Positions 1 to 8,110 of a DNA stretch of 64,000 nucleotides are shown in pieces (position 1 is the first letter of the stretch; the number at the start of each line of letters is the position of its first letter). The stretch is from Streptacidiphilus jiangxiensis (GTDB lineage Bacteria; Actinomycetota; Actinomycetes; Streptomycetales; Streptomycetaceae). Both the position numbers and the translations under genes were made by a program. The stretch is from the NCBI RefSeq assembly GCF_900109465.1, contig NZ_FOAZ01000026.1:37247-101246 (forward strand), read 5' to 3'. Under the pieces are notes generated by a model. That model made no database searches and was not told where the DNA came from. It saw nothing but the letters and a program-made list of their open reading frames with translations.

Positions 1-1
1 C

Positions 2-808
2 CGCCTCTCGGACACCTGGCGTTCCTGGCGCTCTCCCGCGCAGGCGCGGCTGACCACGGCCGACGGCGTCTCCCTGCACGCGGAGTACCTCCCGCCGAGC
101 GGCACGTCTCACGATGTGGCGGTGGTGCTCGCGCACGGGTTCAGCGGGGCGGTGGAACGCCCGGCCGTGCGGCGCGCGGCGCGGATCTTCGCCCGGCACG
201 GGGGCGTCGTCACCTTCTCCTTCCGCGGCCACGGCCGCTCCGGCGGACTGTCGACCGTCGGCGATCGGGAGGTTCTCGACCTGGACGCGGCCGTCGCCTG
301 GGCCCGGACGCTCGGCTTCGCCCGCGTCGCCACCGTGGGTTTCTCCATGGGCGGCGCGGTCGTCGTCCGGCACGCGGCCCTGCGCGGCGGCGTCACCGCG
401 GTCGCCGCGGTCAGCGCGCCGGCCCGCTGGTACTACCGGGGCACGGTGCCGATGCGCCGCCTGCACTGGGTCGTGATGCGCCCCCTCGGACGGGTGGTCG
501 GCCGGGTCGGGCTGAGGACGCGCATCGACCCGAACGAGTGGACCGAGATCCCGCTGCCACCCGTGGAGGCGGCCGCACGGGTCGGCGTCCCGCTGCTGGT
601 CGTCCACGGCGACGCCGACCCGTACTTCCCGCTCGACCACCCGCGCTCGCTGGTGGAGGCCGCGGCCTCCACCGGGGCCTCGCCGAAGCCGGAGCTGTGG
701 ATCGAGCCCGGCTTCGGTCACGCGGAGAACGCGGCGCCGCAGGAGCTGCTGGAGCGTGTCGCGGCGTGGGTGACGACGCACGCGCAGGAGCCGGGAGCAG
801 GCCGCTGA
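2..808 (+). CDS. alpha/beta hydrolase, 5' end outside window
   Basis: Serine hydrolase of the alpha/beta-hydrolase fold; substrate unknown. The frame is open from base 2 without a start, so the gene begins upstream of the window; 268 residues are visible. The oxyanion-hole motif AHGFSG, the nucleophile elbow GFSMGG, an acid in VVHGDADPYF and a catalytic histidine in GFGHAEN appear in canonical order. An internal GTG at 116 would give a shorter protein but leave out the first strand. The following MoaD-like gene lies 46 bases downstream on the same strand. Family assignment is firm; a specific activity (esterase, lipase, thioesterase) cannot be read from the sequence. Confidence 0.85.
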   Translation, partial: RLSDTWRSWRSPAQARLTTADGVSLHAEYLPPSGTSHDVAVVLAHGFSGAVERPAVRRAARIFARHGGVVTFSFRGHGRSGGLSTVGDREVLDLDAAVAWARTLGFARVATVGFSMGGAVVVRHAALRGGVTAVAAVSAPARWYYRGTVPMRRLHWVVMRPLGRVVGRVGLRTRIDPNEWTEIPLPPVEAAARVGVPLLVVHGDADPYFPLDHPRSLVEAAASTGASPKPELWIEPGFGHAENAAPQELLERVAAWVTTHAQEPGAGR

Positions 809-854
809 CCTGCCGCGCGTGACGGTTCTGTGTGTGATTGGCGATGATGGCCCG

Positions 855-1136
855 ATGCAAGGTGCGACGGAGACAGTCAAGAACGGCGTGATCCGCTACT
901 GGGCGGCCGCCAAGGCCGAGGCGGGCACGGCCGAGGAGGCGTACGCGGCGGTGACCCTCGCCGAGGCGCTGGACGCCGCGCGGGCCCGTCACGCCGACCA
1001 CCCGCGCTTCGCGCAGGTGCTGGCCCACTGCTCGTTCCTGGTCGACGGCGCTCAGGTCGGCTCCCGCGACCACGCCGTGGTCGCCCTCACCGAGGGCGGC
1101 ACCGTCGAGGTCCTCCCGCCGTTCGCGGGCGGGTGA
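855..1136 (+). CDS. MoaD/ThiS-family sulfur carrier protein
   Basis: Small ubiquitin-like sulfur carrier of about 93 residues. The N-terminal strand (IRYWAAAK) and the C-terminal diglycine (PPFAGG, then stop) are the family hallmarks: the terminal glycine is adenylated and thiocarboxylated to carry sulfur, usually for molybdopterin synthesis. ATG 855 is chosen because it sits just before the conserved beta-strand; an in-frame GTG at 819 would add 12 residues. The stop codon overlaps a possible GTG start of the next gene (1133), which suggests coupling. No moaE or other cofactor gene lies near, so the specific pathway is inferred only from the family. Confidence 0.8.
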   Translation: MQGATETVKNGVIRYWAAAKAEAGTAEEAYAAVTLAEALDAARARHADHPRFAQVLAHCSFLVDGAQVGSRDHAVVALTEGGTVEVLPPFAGG

Positions 1137-1144
1137 GCGGCGCG

Positions 1145-3031
1145 ATGAGCGAGTACCCGCAGAGCTGGTCCGGCTATCCGATCGACCCGGCGGCCACACC
1201 GGCCCCGTCCGAGGGCGACGCGGCGGACGCGGCCGCCCGGACCGCGTACCTGCCGCCCGTCCCGGCCGCGCCGCAGGGCTACCCGGAGCACCCGCAGTAC
1301 CCGCCGTACCCGGCGCCGCCGCAGGAGGCACCCGCGGGGCTCCCGCCGTACCCGGCGCACCCGCTGGCGGAGCAGCCCCCGGGCTACCCGGCGCCCACGC
1401 CGTCCGCCCCGGGCGCCGGCTTCCCGGCGCACCCGGCCGATCAGGCTTTCCAGGGCCACCAGGGCCAGGGCCACCTGGGTCAGGACTACCAGGGCTACCA
1501 GGGTCACCCGGCAGCCGGCCTGGCCGGCCAGGGTTACCCCGGGCAGGCGGGGGCCGACCAGACGGCGCTGCTGCCGCCGATCCCGGGGCAGCCGGAGTCG
1601 GAACCGGAGTCGTCGTCGACGGGTCAGTCGCGCTTCGACCACATCCAGGCGAAGTACGGCGCGGCGGCCGAGCAGCCGCAGACCCCCGCGCCTGCCGCGC
1701 CCGCGCCCGTCGAGGCGGGCCAGGGTCCGTCCTGGCCGGACGGTTGGGACCGTCCGGCGTCGCCGCCGCGCGCCTGGGCCCCGGCCCCGCAGCCTGCGGC
1801 ACCGTTCCCTCCCGGCGGGTACGGGCACGACCCGCTCTCGCCCACCACGGACCCGCTCGGCGCTCCTGCGGGGGCGCACCAGCCGTACGCCGGGCCCGGC
1901 CCGTCCTTCCCCACGCCCGGCCCCGTCCCGCAGGCGGCCGCCTACACCGGCCCGGCGCCGGTGGGTGACCCGCTGGGTGCTCCCGTCGGGCCCCACCAGC
2001 CTTTCCCGCCGCAGGGGCCGTTCCCCGGCCCGGGTGCGCCGCAGCAGTCGTTCGGGCAGGACGCGGCCGGAGGTGGTTCGCTGCGTGAGGCCTTTGCCGC
2101 TGCGCAGCCGACCGGCCCCGGTGCGGGTGCCCCGCAGGGCCCGTTCGCGGGTCCCGGCGCACCGCAGCAGGCGTTGGGGCAGGACGCGGCCGGGGGTGGC
2201 TCGCTGCGTGAGGCGTTCGCGGCCGCGCAGCCGACCGGACCCCGGGCCGGGCAGGCCGCTGCTGTCGTCGCGCCCGCCGTCGCGGCTGCGCCGCCCGCGC
2301 GGAGCGGTTCGCCGATCATCGACCCGGGGGTGCAGCCGGGCGCGATCACGCTCGTGCTCGGCGCGCTGATCGGTGTCGCCGCGCTCGCGGGCAAGTTCGG
2401 GCTGGTCGTGCCGGTGGCGCTGCTGCAGGCGGTGACGGCCGCCGGGTGGTTCCGGCTGAACGGCATGTGGCCCGCCCGGCAGGGCATCGCCCTGGCCGCG
2501 CTCGGCGGGTTCGTCGCCGACGCCGCGATCCTCGCCGCGTCCGCGCACTCCACCGGGCCCGCGATCCTCGCGGGGGCGCTCGGCGGGTTCTTCCTCCTGG
2601 TCCTGATCCTGCAGATCTTCCGCCCGAGCAACCCGGACGAGCGGTTCTACGCCCTCACCGTCTGCGCCTCGGCGACCGTGGTCACGGTCCTCGCGGGCGC
2701 GTACCTGGCCGTGGGCTCGGGCAAGGCCGTCCTCGCGGGCGCGATCGCCGCGGGCGTCAGCGCGGCCGTCTCGGCGGCGCTGCGCAAGCCCGCCGTGGCC
2801 GGCTTCGCCGCGGGCGGCCTGCTGGGCGTGCTCGTGGGCGGCGGCCTGGGCCTCGCGACGGGGCTGGGGCTGACGCAGGGCCTGCTGCTGGGGCTGGGCG
2901 CGGGCGTCTGCGCCCTGATCGGGCGGCGCGTCGCGGCGTACGACTTCCCGTCGCGCTTCGTCCACATGACGGCCGGCATCGCCCTGCCGCTGGCGCTCGC
3001 CGCGCCGATGGTCTACCTCATCGCCCGCTGA
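1145..3031 (+). CDS. proline-rich multi-pass membrane protein
   Basis: About 628 residues. The first ~385 residues are low-complexity, rich in Pro, Gly, Gln and Tyr (YPPYPAPPQ-type motifs) and look disordered. The C-terminal ~230 residues contain several hydrophobic segments consistent with a multi-spanning membrane domain. Around residues 290-370 a 41-residue segment is duplicated (each copy contains GGGSLREAFAAAQPTG). ATG 1145 gives the natural start MSEYPQ; GTG 1133 overlaps the moaD-like stop as GTGA and is an alternative. No catalytic motif is visible. Such tails in actinobacterial membrane proteins often sit in the cytoplasm, but the function is unknown. Confidence 0.8.
   Translation: MSEYPQSWSGYPIDPAATPAPSEGDAADAAARTAYLPPVPAAPQGYPEHPQYPPYPAPPQEAPAGLPPYPAHPLAEQPPGYPAPTPSAPGAGFPAHPADQAFQGHQGQGHLGQDYQGYQGHPAAGLAGQGYPGQAGADQTALLPPIPGQPESEPESSSTGQSRFDHIQAKYGAAAEQPQTPAPAAPAPVEAGQGPSWPDGWDRPASPPRAWAPAPQPAAPFPPGGYGHDPLSPTTDPLGAPAGAHQPYAGPGPSFPTPGPVPQAAAYTGPAPVGDPLGAPVGPHQPFPPQGPFPGPGAPQQSFGQDAAGGGSLREAFAAAQPTGPGAGAPQGPFAGPGAPQQALGQDAAGGGSLREAFAAAQPTGPRAGQAAAVVAPAVAAAPPARSGSPIIDPGVQPGAITLVLGALIGVAALAGKFGLVVPVALLQAVTAAGWFRLNGMWPARQGIALAALGGFVADAAILAASAHSTGPAILAGALGGFFLLVLILQIFRPSNPDERFYALTVCASATVVTVLAGAYLAVGSGKAVLAGAIAAGVSAAVSAALRKPAVAGFAAGGLLGVLVGGGLGLATGLGLTQGLLLGLGAGVCALIGRRVAAYDFPSRFVHMTAGIALPLALAAPMVYLIAR
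2011..2253 (+). repeat. tandem 123-bp coding duplication
   Basis: Two adjacent copies begin at 2011 and 2134 (offset 123 bp, 41 codons) inside the proline-rich membrane protein. The copies differ mainly at third positions, so this is an old in-frame duplication maintained at protein level. Confidence 0.8.
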
Positions 3032-3042
3032 CCAGGGTGATC

Positions 3043-3076
3043 GCGGGACCGGGCAACCACGGGAGCCCGGTCCCGC
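3043..3076. terminator. hairpin terminator
   Basis: Perfect 11-bp stem (GCGGGACCGGG at 3043-3053 with its complement at 3066-3076), 12 nt after the stop of the membrane protein gene and before the LmeA-like gene. There is no T-tract, as is usual in streptomycetes. Confidence 0.6.
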
Positions 3077-3120
3077 GTCTTCTCCACGTCGAACGAGAGC
3101 AACCGAAGGGATCCGACACG

Positions 3121-3783
3121 ATGCGCAACCTGCGTCGCCTGCTCATCATCCTGGTGCTGCTCTTCGGGGTGTTCGTGACGGTGGACCGCGTGGCCGTGCG
3201 CTTCGCGGAGGACCAGGCCGCCGCGAAGATCCAGTCCGCGCGCGGTCTGGCGAGCAAGCCGGACGTCACGATCGAGGGCTTCCCGTTCCTGACCCAGCTG
3301 ATCGGCTCCAAGCTGGACGAGATCAAGGTCCACGCCAACGACGTGAAGGACCAGCAGAGCAAGGTCCAGATCGCCTCACTGGACGCGGACCTCACCGGGG
3401 TCCAGGTCTCCAGCGACTACTCCAGCGCCGTGGCGGACCGCGCCACCGGCCGGGTGCTGCTGACCTACGAGGCCCTCACCGCCGCCCTGCCGAACGGCAC
3501 GACCGTGGCCTACGGCGGTTCGCCGGGCAAGGTCAAGGTGAGCACGAACATCGGCGGGCAGACGCTCTCGGGCAGCGCGGACATCTCCGTCACGGGCGGC
3601 AACCAGGTCCAGCTGTCCCACCTGGACACCGGCGACGCCGGCCTCGACATCCTGGGCAACATCTTCTCGCCCACGGTGCCGGTGGCCGGCCTGCCGAGCG
3701 GCCTGCGGCTCGACTCGATCGAGGCCCAGGAGAACGGCGTCTTCATCAACGCGTCCGGCACGAACGTCAGCCTCAACGGCTGA
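3121..3783 (+). CDS. LmeA-like phospholipid-binding protein (DUF2993)
   Basis: 220 residues. An N-terminal hydrophobic segment (residues 8-22) acts as signal anchor, followed by a DUF2993 domain whose start is marked by the typical IEGFPFLTQL. In mycobacteria the family member LmeA binds phospholipids and supports lipomannan maturation at the cell envelope; a role in moving or sensing envelope lipids here is an inference. The start is ATG 3121, preceded by GAAGGGA. It is separated from the upstream gene by a hairpin and is therefore probably a single-gene unit. Confidence 0.85.
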   Translation: MRNLRRLLIILVLLFGVFVTVDRVAVRFAEDQAAAKIQSARGLASKPDVTIEGFPFLTQLIGSKLDEIKVHANDVKDQQSKVQIASLDADLTGVQVSSDYSSAVADRATGRVLLTYEALTAALPNGTTVAYGGSPGKVKVSTNIGGQTLSGSADISVTGGNQVQLSHLDTGDAGLDILGNIFSPTVPVAGLPSGLRLDSIEAQENGVFINASGTNVSLNG

Positions 3784-3937
3784 CCAAGCCGTCCGGATTC
3801 TGAGACGCACTGTCCATGGCGGCGCCCCTGACGGCCCGGACGCCCCTCCGGGGCGGTGCCACTTCGGCTCCGCGACGCCCGCAAAGGCTGTCGCGTCCCG
3901 AATCGTGGATACTTTTGTCTCACCATTCAATACTTCG

Positions 3938-3966
3938 GTGACAGCGCTCCGCTGGTTCCCTAGCAT
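3938..3966 (+). promoter_or_regulatory. candidate promoter of the leader-peptide/sulfurtransferase operon
   Basis: A -35-like GTGACA (3938-3943), a 17-bp spacer and a -10-like TAGCAT (3961-3966). The expected start of transcription falls at about 3973, at the ATG of the leader peptide (3974), so the leader would be translated from a leaderless mRNA. Inferred from spacing and hexamers only. Confidence 0.5.
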
Positions 3967-3973
3967 CGTTCTC

Positions 3974-4054
3974 ATGAAGCGACAGGCGGACCTCACGAAG
4001 CGGCGGGCAGTAGACCTGTGCCGCGTCGCTGCCTGCCTCTGTCGAATGCGCTGA
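3974..4054 (+). CDS. cysteine-containing leader peptide (26 aa)
   Basis: Short reading frame of 26 residues ending in a Cys-rich stretch, VDLCRVAACLCRMR, with three cysteines in eight residues. It belongs to the arginine- and cysteine-containing putative leader peptides seen upstream of sulfur-assimilation and sulfurtransferase genes in actinobacteria. In mycobacteria, Cys-rich upstream ORFs of this kind attenuate downstream expression when cysteine is available. The downstream sulfurtransferase starts 168 nt later with its own ribosome binding site (GGAGGAG). The mechanism here is inferred; the frame itself and its position are read directly. Confidence 0.7.
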   Translation: MKRQADLTKRRAVDLCRVAACLCRMR

Positions 4055-4222
4055 TCGGGCGGTCCTGCCCCGCTTTCGCGCAGATCTCCCGCGCTGCTCC
4101 GCACCGCCGAGCGGCGCCTTTGAAACACTTCCTGCCGCACGTCCACGATCCGGACTCCCCTCCGGACGTTCCACCACGCGCGGCGACCAACCTTCCGCAA
4201 CTGCCCCGGAGGAGTTTTTCCC

Positions 4223-5065
4223 ATGAGCCGTAGTGACGTCCTGGTCAGCGCCGACTGGGTTCAGGACCACCTGGACGACCCGAAGGTCGTCGTGGTCGAG
4301 GTCGACGAGGACACCGCCGCCTACGACAAGAACCACATCCGCAACGCCGTGCGGATCGACTGGAAGAAGGACCTCCAGGACCCGGTCCGCCGCGACTTCG
4401 TGGACCAGGCCGGCTTCGAGGCCCTGCTCTCCGCCAAGGGCATCGCCAACGACGACACCGTCGTCCTCTACGGCGGCAACAACAACTGGTTCGCCTCCTA
4501 CGCGTTCTGGTACTTCAAGCTCTACGGCCACGGCGACGTCAAGCTCCTCGACGGCGGCCGCAAGAAGTGGGAGCTCGACTCCCGCGAGCTGGTCGACGGC
4601 GCCAACGTCCCGAACCGCGCCGCCACCGAGTACAAGGCGCAGGCCCAGGACACCTCCATCCGCGCCTTCCGTGACGACGTCGTCGCCGCGATCGGCAGCA
4701 AGAACCTCGTCGACGTCCGTTCGCCCGACGAGTTCTCCGGCCGCCTGCTCGCCCCCGCGCACCTGCCGCAGGAGCAGTCGCAGCGTCCGGGCCACGTCCC
4801 GACCGCGCGCAACATCCCGTGGTCCAAGAACGCCAACGACGACGGCACCTTCAAGTCGGACGACGAGCTGCGCGACCTCTACCAGGCCGAGAACGTCGAC
4901 CTGTCCAAGGACACCATCGCCTACTGCCGCATCGGCGAGCGCTCCGCGCTCACCTGGTTCGTGCTGCACCAGCTGCTCGGCCAGACCAACGTCAAGAACT
5001 ACGACGGCTCGTGGACCGAGTACGGCAGCCTCGTCGGCGTGCCGATCGAGCTCGGCTCCAACTGA
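4223..5065 (+). CDS. thiosulfate sulfurtransferase (rhodanese)
   Basis: 280-residue tandem rhodanese. The N-terminal half is a catalytically inactive rhodanese domain and the C-terminal half carries the active loop CRIGERS (residue ~235), where the cysteine takes a sulfane sulfur from thiosulfate and passes it to cyanide or another thiophilic acceptor. It matches the actinobacterial protein called CysA or SseA (not the sulfate ABC transporter CysA). A GGAGGAG site precedes ATG 4223. The DUF1416 gene follows 36 bp downstream, the usual actinobacterial pairing. A Cys-rich leader peptide upstream suggests control by cysteine supply. Confidence 0.93.
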   Translation: MSRSDVLVSADWVQDHLDDPKVVVVEVDEDTAAYDKNHIRNAVRIDWKKDLQDPVRRDFVDQAGFEALLSAKGIANDDTVVLYGGNNNWFASYAFWYFKLYGHGDVKLLDGGRKKWELDSRELVDGANVPNRAATEYKAQAQDTSIRAFRDDVVAAIGSKNLVDVRSPDEFSGRLLAPAHLPQEQSQRPGHVPTARNIPWSKNANDDGTFKSDDELRDLYQAENVDLSKDTIAYCRIGERSALTWFVLHQLLGQTNVKNYDGSWTEYGSLVGVPIELGSN

Positions 5066-5101
5066 GCAGGCCGCGCCAAGCGAAGCAAGGAGAGTACGGA
5101 C

Positions 5102-5392
5102 ATGTGTGGAGCCAAGGCCGGTGGGCCCGAGCTGGCAGGAGTTGACGTGGCCAACGAGACGATCATCCAGGGTTCGGTGACCCGCGACGGCGAGCCGGTC
5201 AACGGCTACGTCCGGCTGCTGGACGCGAGCGGCGAGTTCACCGCGGAGGTCCCGACCTCGGCGACGGGCCAGTTCCGCTTCTTCGCCGCCCCGGGCAGCT
5301 GGACGCTGCGTGCCCTCGTCCCGGGCGCCACGGTCGACCGCTCGGTCGTGGCCCAGCAGGGCCAGTTCACCGAGGTCGCCATCACCGTCTGA
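5102..5392 (+). CDS. DUF1416 protein (SseC-like)
   Basis: 96 residues, beginning MCGAKAGG and containing a beta-sandwich of carboxypeptidase-regulatory type (repeat of short strands, GQFRFFAAPGSW). It corresponds to SseC, which in mycobacteria and streptomycetes sits directly after the sulfurtransferase gene. The conserved N-terminal Cys-Gly suggests a sulfur-related role, but no activity is established. A strong hairpin follows 14 bases after the stop, so the operon is leader peptide, sulfurtransferase, DUF1416. Confidence 0.9.
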   Translation: MCGAKAGGPELAGVDVANETIIQGSVTRDGEPVNGYVRLLDASGEFTAEVPTSATGQFRFFAAPGSWTLRALVPGATVDRSVVAQQGQFTEVAITV

Positions 5393-5405
5393 ACGAGGTG
5401 ACGAT

Positions 5406-5434
5406 GCCCCCTTCCGGCCCAGCCGGAAGGGGGC
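5406..5434. terminator. rho-independent-type hairpin
   Basis: Perfect 12-bp stem (GCCCCCTTCCGG with its complement) and a 5-nt loop, directly after the sulfurtransferase operon. Confidence 0.8.
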
Positions 5435-5474
5435 TCGCGCGTTCCAGGGCCGCGTCAGCGGGAAGACTGGGGGT

Positions 5475-5729
5475 ATGCAGTCGCGACGTCGGCACGTGTA
5501 CTACGCCCTGATGGGAGCCTGCCTGCTGCTCATCGTGCTGGCGTGGAACGTGGTGCGGTTGTGGTCCGTCCCCGCGGCGGTGGTGATGAGCCTGGTCGCC
5601 ATGGTCATCCCGCCGGTCGCCGCGATCGTGGCGAACCGGCGCGGCCCCGACGACCCCTGGTGGGACGACCCGTCGGTGAGCCGGCGCGTCCCCGGTCCGC
5701 GACGGCCGCGCCAGCCCCGGTCTCGGTGA
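5475..5729 (+). CDS. DUF3099 small membrane protein
   Basis: 84 residues. A basic N-terminus (MQSRRRHVYYALMG) is followed by two hydrophobic segments (about residues 8-26 and 32-52) and a charged, arginine-rich tail with WWDDP. This matches the DUF3099 family common in actinobacteria. ATG 5475 is preceded by GGGGGT. The frame is open further upstream, but that stretch covers the terminator and the preceding gene and is not considered coding. Function unknown. Confidence 0.8.
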   Translation: MQSRRRHVYYALMGACLLLIVLAWNVVRLWSVPAAVVMSLVAMVIPPVAAIVANRRGPDDPWWDDPSVSRRVPGPRRPRQPRSR

Positions 5730-5828
5730 CCGAACCGTCGGCTCTCGTATGGCGGGCCTCACCGTGAGCGGGGGAGAGGCGCCGACTAGACTCGGCGCAG
5801 GACTGTTCCCCACCGATGAGGACATGCA

Positions 5829-5927
5829 ATGACCACGTTCTTCGAGATCCTGCTGGGCGTCATGGCGGTCGCCATCGTGTGGTTCGCGTACTACTCCGTC
5901 ACCAAGCTCTACCAGGGTCAGCGCTGA
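5829..5927 (+). CDS. 32-residue single-pass membrane protein
   Basis: Short frame encoding a 32-residue peptide with one hydrophobic helix (residues ~4-24) and a polar C-terminus TKLYQGQR. Its stop lies only 2 nt before the ATG of the FABP-family gene, so the two are almost certainly cotranscribed and coupled. Codon use is typical for the genome (G/C-ending). I recall similar tiny membrane proteins at this spot in Streptomyces, but no function. Confidence 0.7.
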   Translation: MTTFFEILLGVMAVAIVWFAYYSVTKLYQGQR

Positions 5928-5929
5928 AC

Positions 5930-6532
5930 ATGATCGAGATCCCCTCCGGCCTGCACCAGGACGTCGTCTCCCTGGCCTTCCTCCTCGGTACCTGGGAGGG
6001 TGCGGGCGTCTTCGAGCCGCTTCCTGGACAGACGAGCCCCGGCGAGGAGAAGTGCAACTTCGGCCAGGAGATCGTCTTCCGGCACGACGGCCGCCCGTTC
6101 CTGGAGTTCCGCTCCCGCACCTGGGTGCTGGACGAGCAGGGCGAGAAGGTCCGCCCGCTCGAGAACGAGCACGGCTTCTGGCGCGTGACCAGCAACGCCC
6201 ACGGCACCTCCGGCGTCCGTGAGATCGAGTTCTCCTCCGTCCGCGACGACGGCACGGTCGAGATCTGGTACGGCGAGCTGGCCGACGGCAAGCCGCAGAT
6301 CGACATCGCCACCGACGCCGTCGCCCGGATCGAGGGCGCGCCCGCCTACAGCGGCGGCAAGCGCCTGTACGGGTACGTCAACGAGGACCTGATGTGGGTC
6401 GGCGAGAAGGCCGCCCCCGAGGTGCCGCTGCGTCCCTACATGTCGGCGCAGCTGAAGAAGGTGCTCAGCCCCGCCAAGCTGATCGAGGACATCGCGGACC
6501 TCCCGGACGACGGCATCGCCTTCTTCCGCTGA
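5930..6532 (+). CDS. FABP-like beta-barrel protein (nitrobindin relative)
   Basis: 200 residues. The family motif LLGTWEGAG (residues ~17-25) and strand pattern place it with the nitrobindin/DUF1794 beta-barrels, which bind ferric heme and isomerise peroxynitrite. In characterised nitrobindins the heme ligand is a histidine in a C-terminal HH-containing motif; at the equivalent place (PLRPYMSAQLKK) I see no histidine, so heme binding cannot be assumed. It lies between a tiny membrane protein and nur, a position conserved in streptomycetes as far as I recall. A strong terminator follows. Confidence 0.8.
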   Translation: MIEIPSGLHQDVVSLAFLLGTWEGAGVFEPLPGQTSPGEEKCNFGQEIVFRHDGRPFLEFRSRTWVLDEQGEKVRPLENEHGFWRVTSNAHGTSGVREIEFSSVRDDGTVEIWYGELADGKPQIDIATDAVARIEGAPAYSGGKRLYGYVNEDLMWVGEKAAPEVPLRPYMSAQLKKVLSPAKLIEDIADLPDDGIAFFR

Positions 6533-6564
6533 GCCGCGGCCGACCCACCGCTCAGGACGCTCCT

Positions 6565-6598
6565 GTCCCGTACCCCCCTAGACTCGGGGGTACGGGAC
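6565..6598. terminator. rho-independent terminator
   Basis: Perfect 13-bp stem (GTCCCGTACCCCC with its complement) and 8-nt loop followed by TTTT, 32 nt after the FABP-like gene. Confidence 0.85.
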
Positions 6599-6644
6599 TT
6601 TTGCGTGCGCGGACGTGCGTGGACCAGACAGGGGCTTGTTTCTC

Positions 6645-7106
6645 GTGAGCAGCGGCATCGACTGGCAGACGGATCTGCGCCAACGCGGCTACCGGCTCAC
6701 CCCGCAGCGTCAGCTGGTGCTGCAGGCCGTCGACGAGCTGGAGCACGCCACGCCGGACGAGGTGCTCACCGCCGTGCGGCGCACGGCGGCCGGCGTGAAC
6801 ATCTCCACCGTCTACCGCACCCTGGACCTGCTGGAGGAACTGGGCCTGGTCACCCACGCCCACCTCGGTCACGGCGCTCCCACCTACCACCTGGCCAGCC
6901 GCGACCAGCACATGCACCTGGTCTGCCGGGACTGCGACGCGGTCATCGAGACCGATGTCGCGCTGGCCGCGCCGTTCGTGGAATCCCTGCGGCGCGCCCA
7001 TGGTTTCGAAACTGACATGAAGCACTTCGCCATCTTCGGCCGCTGCGCGTCCTGCACGGCGAAGGCGGAACGTGCCCAGGAGACGGCTGAGGAGAACGAC
7101 GCGTGA
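6645..7106 (+). CDS. nur: Fur-family regulator, nickel-responsive Nur
   Basis: 153 residues. Winged-helix DNA-binding half (TPQRQLVLQAV, NISTVYRTLDLLEELGLV) and a metal-binding dimerisation half (HMHLVCRDC, with CASC near the C-terminus). Overall sequence, especially the start DWQTDLRQRGYRLTPQR and the segment KHFAIFGRC, matches S. coelicolor Nur, which represses nickel uptake and sodF when nickel is available. GTG 6645 is preferred since it directly precedes the conserved N-terminus; an in-frame GTG at 6615 is possible. The stop overlaps the start of ygfZ (GTGA), so the two are coupled. Confidence 0.85.
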   Translation: MSSGIDWQTDLRQRGYRLTPQRQLVLQAVDELEHATPDEVLTAVRRTAAGVNISTVYRTLDLLEELGLVTHAHLGHGAPTYHLASRDQHMHLVCRDCDAVIETDVALAAPFVESLRRAHGFETDMKHFAIFGRCASCTAKAERAQETAEENDA

Positions 7107-8107
7107 CCACCCCCGCGACGACGAGGACCGAGACCACCGCCTACCGCAGTCCGCTGCTGGACCGCCTGCCCGGCGCGGTCGTGGCCGACGGCGTGGACGT
7201 GGGCGTCGCCGCCCACTACGGCGACCTGTTCCGCGAGCAGCGGGCGCTGGCCTCCGGTCAGGGCTTCGTCGACCTCTCCCACCGGGGCGTCGTCACCGTC
7301 TCCGGCCCCGAGCGCCTGAGCTGGCTGCACCTGCTGCTGACGCAGCACGTCAGCGAGCTCCCGCCGGGCCGCGCCACGGAGGCGCTGATCCTCTCCCCGA
7401 ACGGGCACGTCGAGCACGCCCTCTACCTGGTCGACGACGGCGCGACGGTGTGGATGCACGTCGAGCCCGGCACGACCGGGGAGCTGGTGGCCTACCTGCA
7501 GAAGATGAAGTTCTTCGCCCAGGTCGAGATCGCCGACGCGACGGCCGAGTACGCCGTCGTCTTCGCGGCGCCGGATGCTCCGGCCGTCCCCGAGGCCGCG
7601 GCGGTGCGCGAGCTCGCCCACGGTCGGGACCTGTTCCTCCCCCGTGCCGTTCTGGCGGACGCGGTCACCGGCCTCGGCCCGGCGGCCGGCCTGTGGGCCT
7701 ACGAGGCCCTGCGTGTCGAGGCACACCGCCCCCGCTTGGGCTTCGAGACCGACCACCGCACGATCCCGCACGAGCTGGGCTGGCTGGAGACCGCCGTCCA
7801 CCTCCAGAAGGGCTGCTACCGAGGTCAGGAGACGGTCGCCCGGGTCCACAACCTCGGCCGCCCCCCGCGCCGTCTGGTCTTCCTCCACCTCGACGGCAGC
7901 GAGGAATCCCTTCCCTCGCACGGTGACCCGATCCGCGTCGCCGCCGACGGCCCGGACAGCCGCCCGGTCGGCTTCGTCACGACGGCGGTCCGGCACCACG
8001 AGCTGGGGCCGATCGCGCTGGGTCTGATCAAGCGCAACACGGCGCCGGAGGCGCAGCTGCTCGCCGGCACGGTGGCCGCAGCGCAGGAGCTGATCGTCGA
8101 GCCGTAA
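7103..8107 (+). CDS. ygfZ: folate-binding YgfZ/GcvT-like protein
   Basis: 334 residues with the aminomethyltransferase fold. The YgfZ signature KGCYRGQE (residue ~236) carries the conserved cysteine used in folate-dependent maintenance of Fe-S cluster proteins. It overlaps nur by 4 nt. It ends 3 bp before the convergent minus-strand gene at 8111, leaving no room for a separate terminator. Confidence 0.9.
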   Translation: MTTPATTRTETTAYRSPLLDRLPGAVVADGVDVGVAAHYGDLFREQRALASGQGFVDLSHRGVVTVSGPERLSWLHLLLTQHVSELPPGRATEALILSPNGHVEHALYLVDDGATVWMHVEPGTTGELVAYLQKMKFFAQVEIADATAEYAVVFAAPDAPAVPEAAAVRELAHGRDLFLPRAVLADAVTGLGPAAGLWAYEALRVEAHRPRLGFETDHRTIPHELGWLETAVHLQKGCYRGQETVARVHNLGRPPRRLVFLHLDGSEESLPSHGDPIRVAADGPDSRPVGFVTTAVRHHELGPIALGLIKRNTAPEAQLLAGTVAAAQELIVEP

Positions 8108-8110
8108 GGG

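Noticed and set aside
411..2162. 583-codon minus-strand frame opposite the hydrolase and proline-rich genes
   Set aside because: Composition is Arg/Pro/Ala noise typical of antisense frames in GC-rich DNA; the plus strand has clear motifs and repeats in the right frame.
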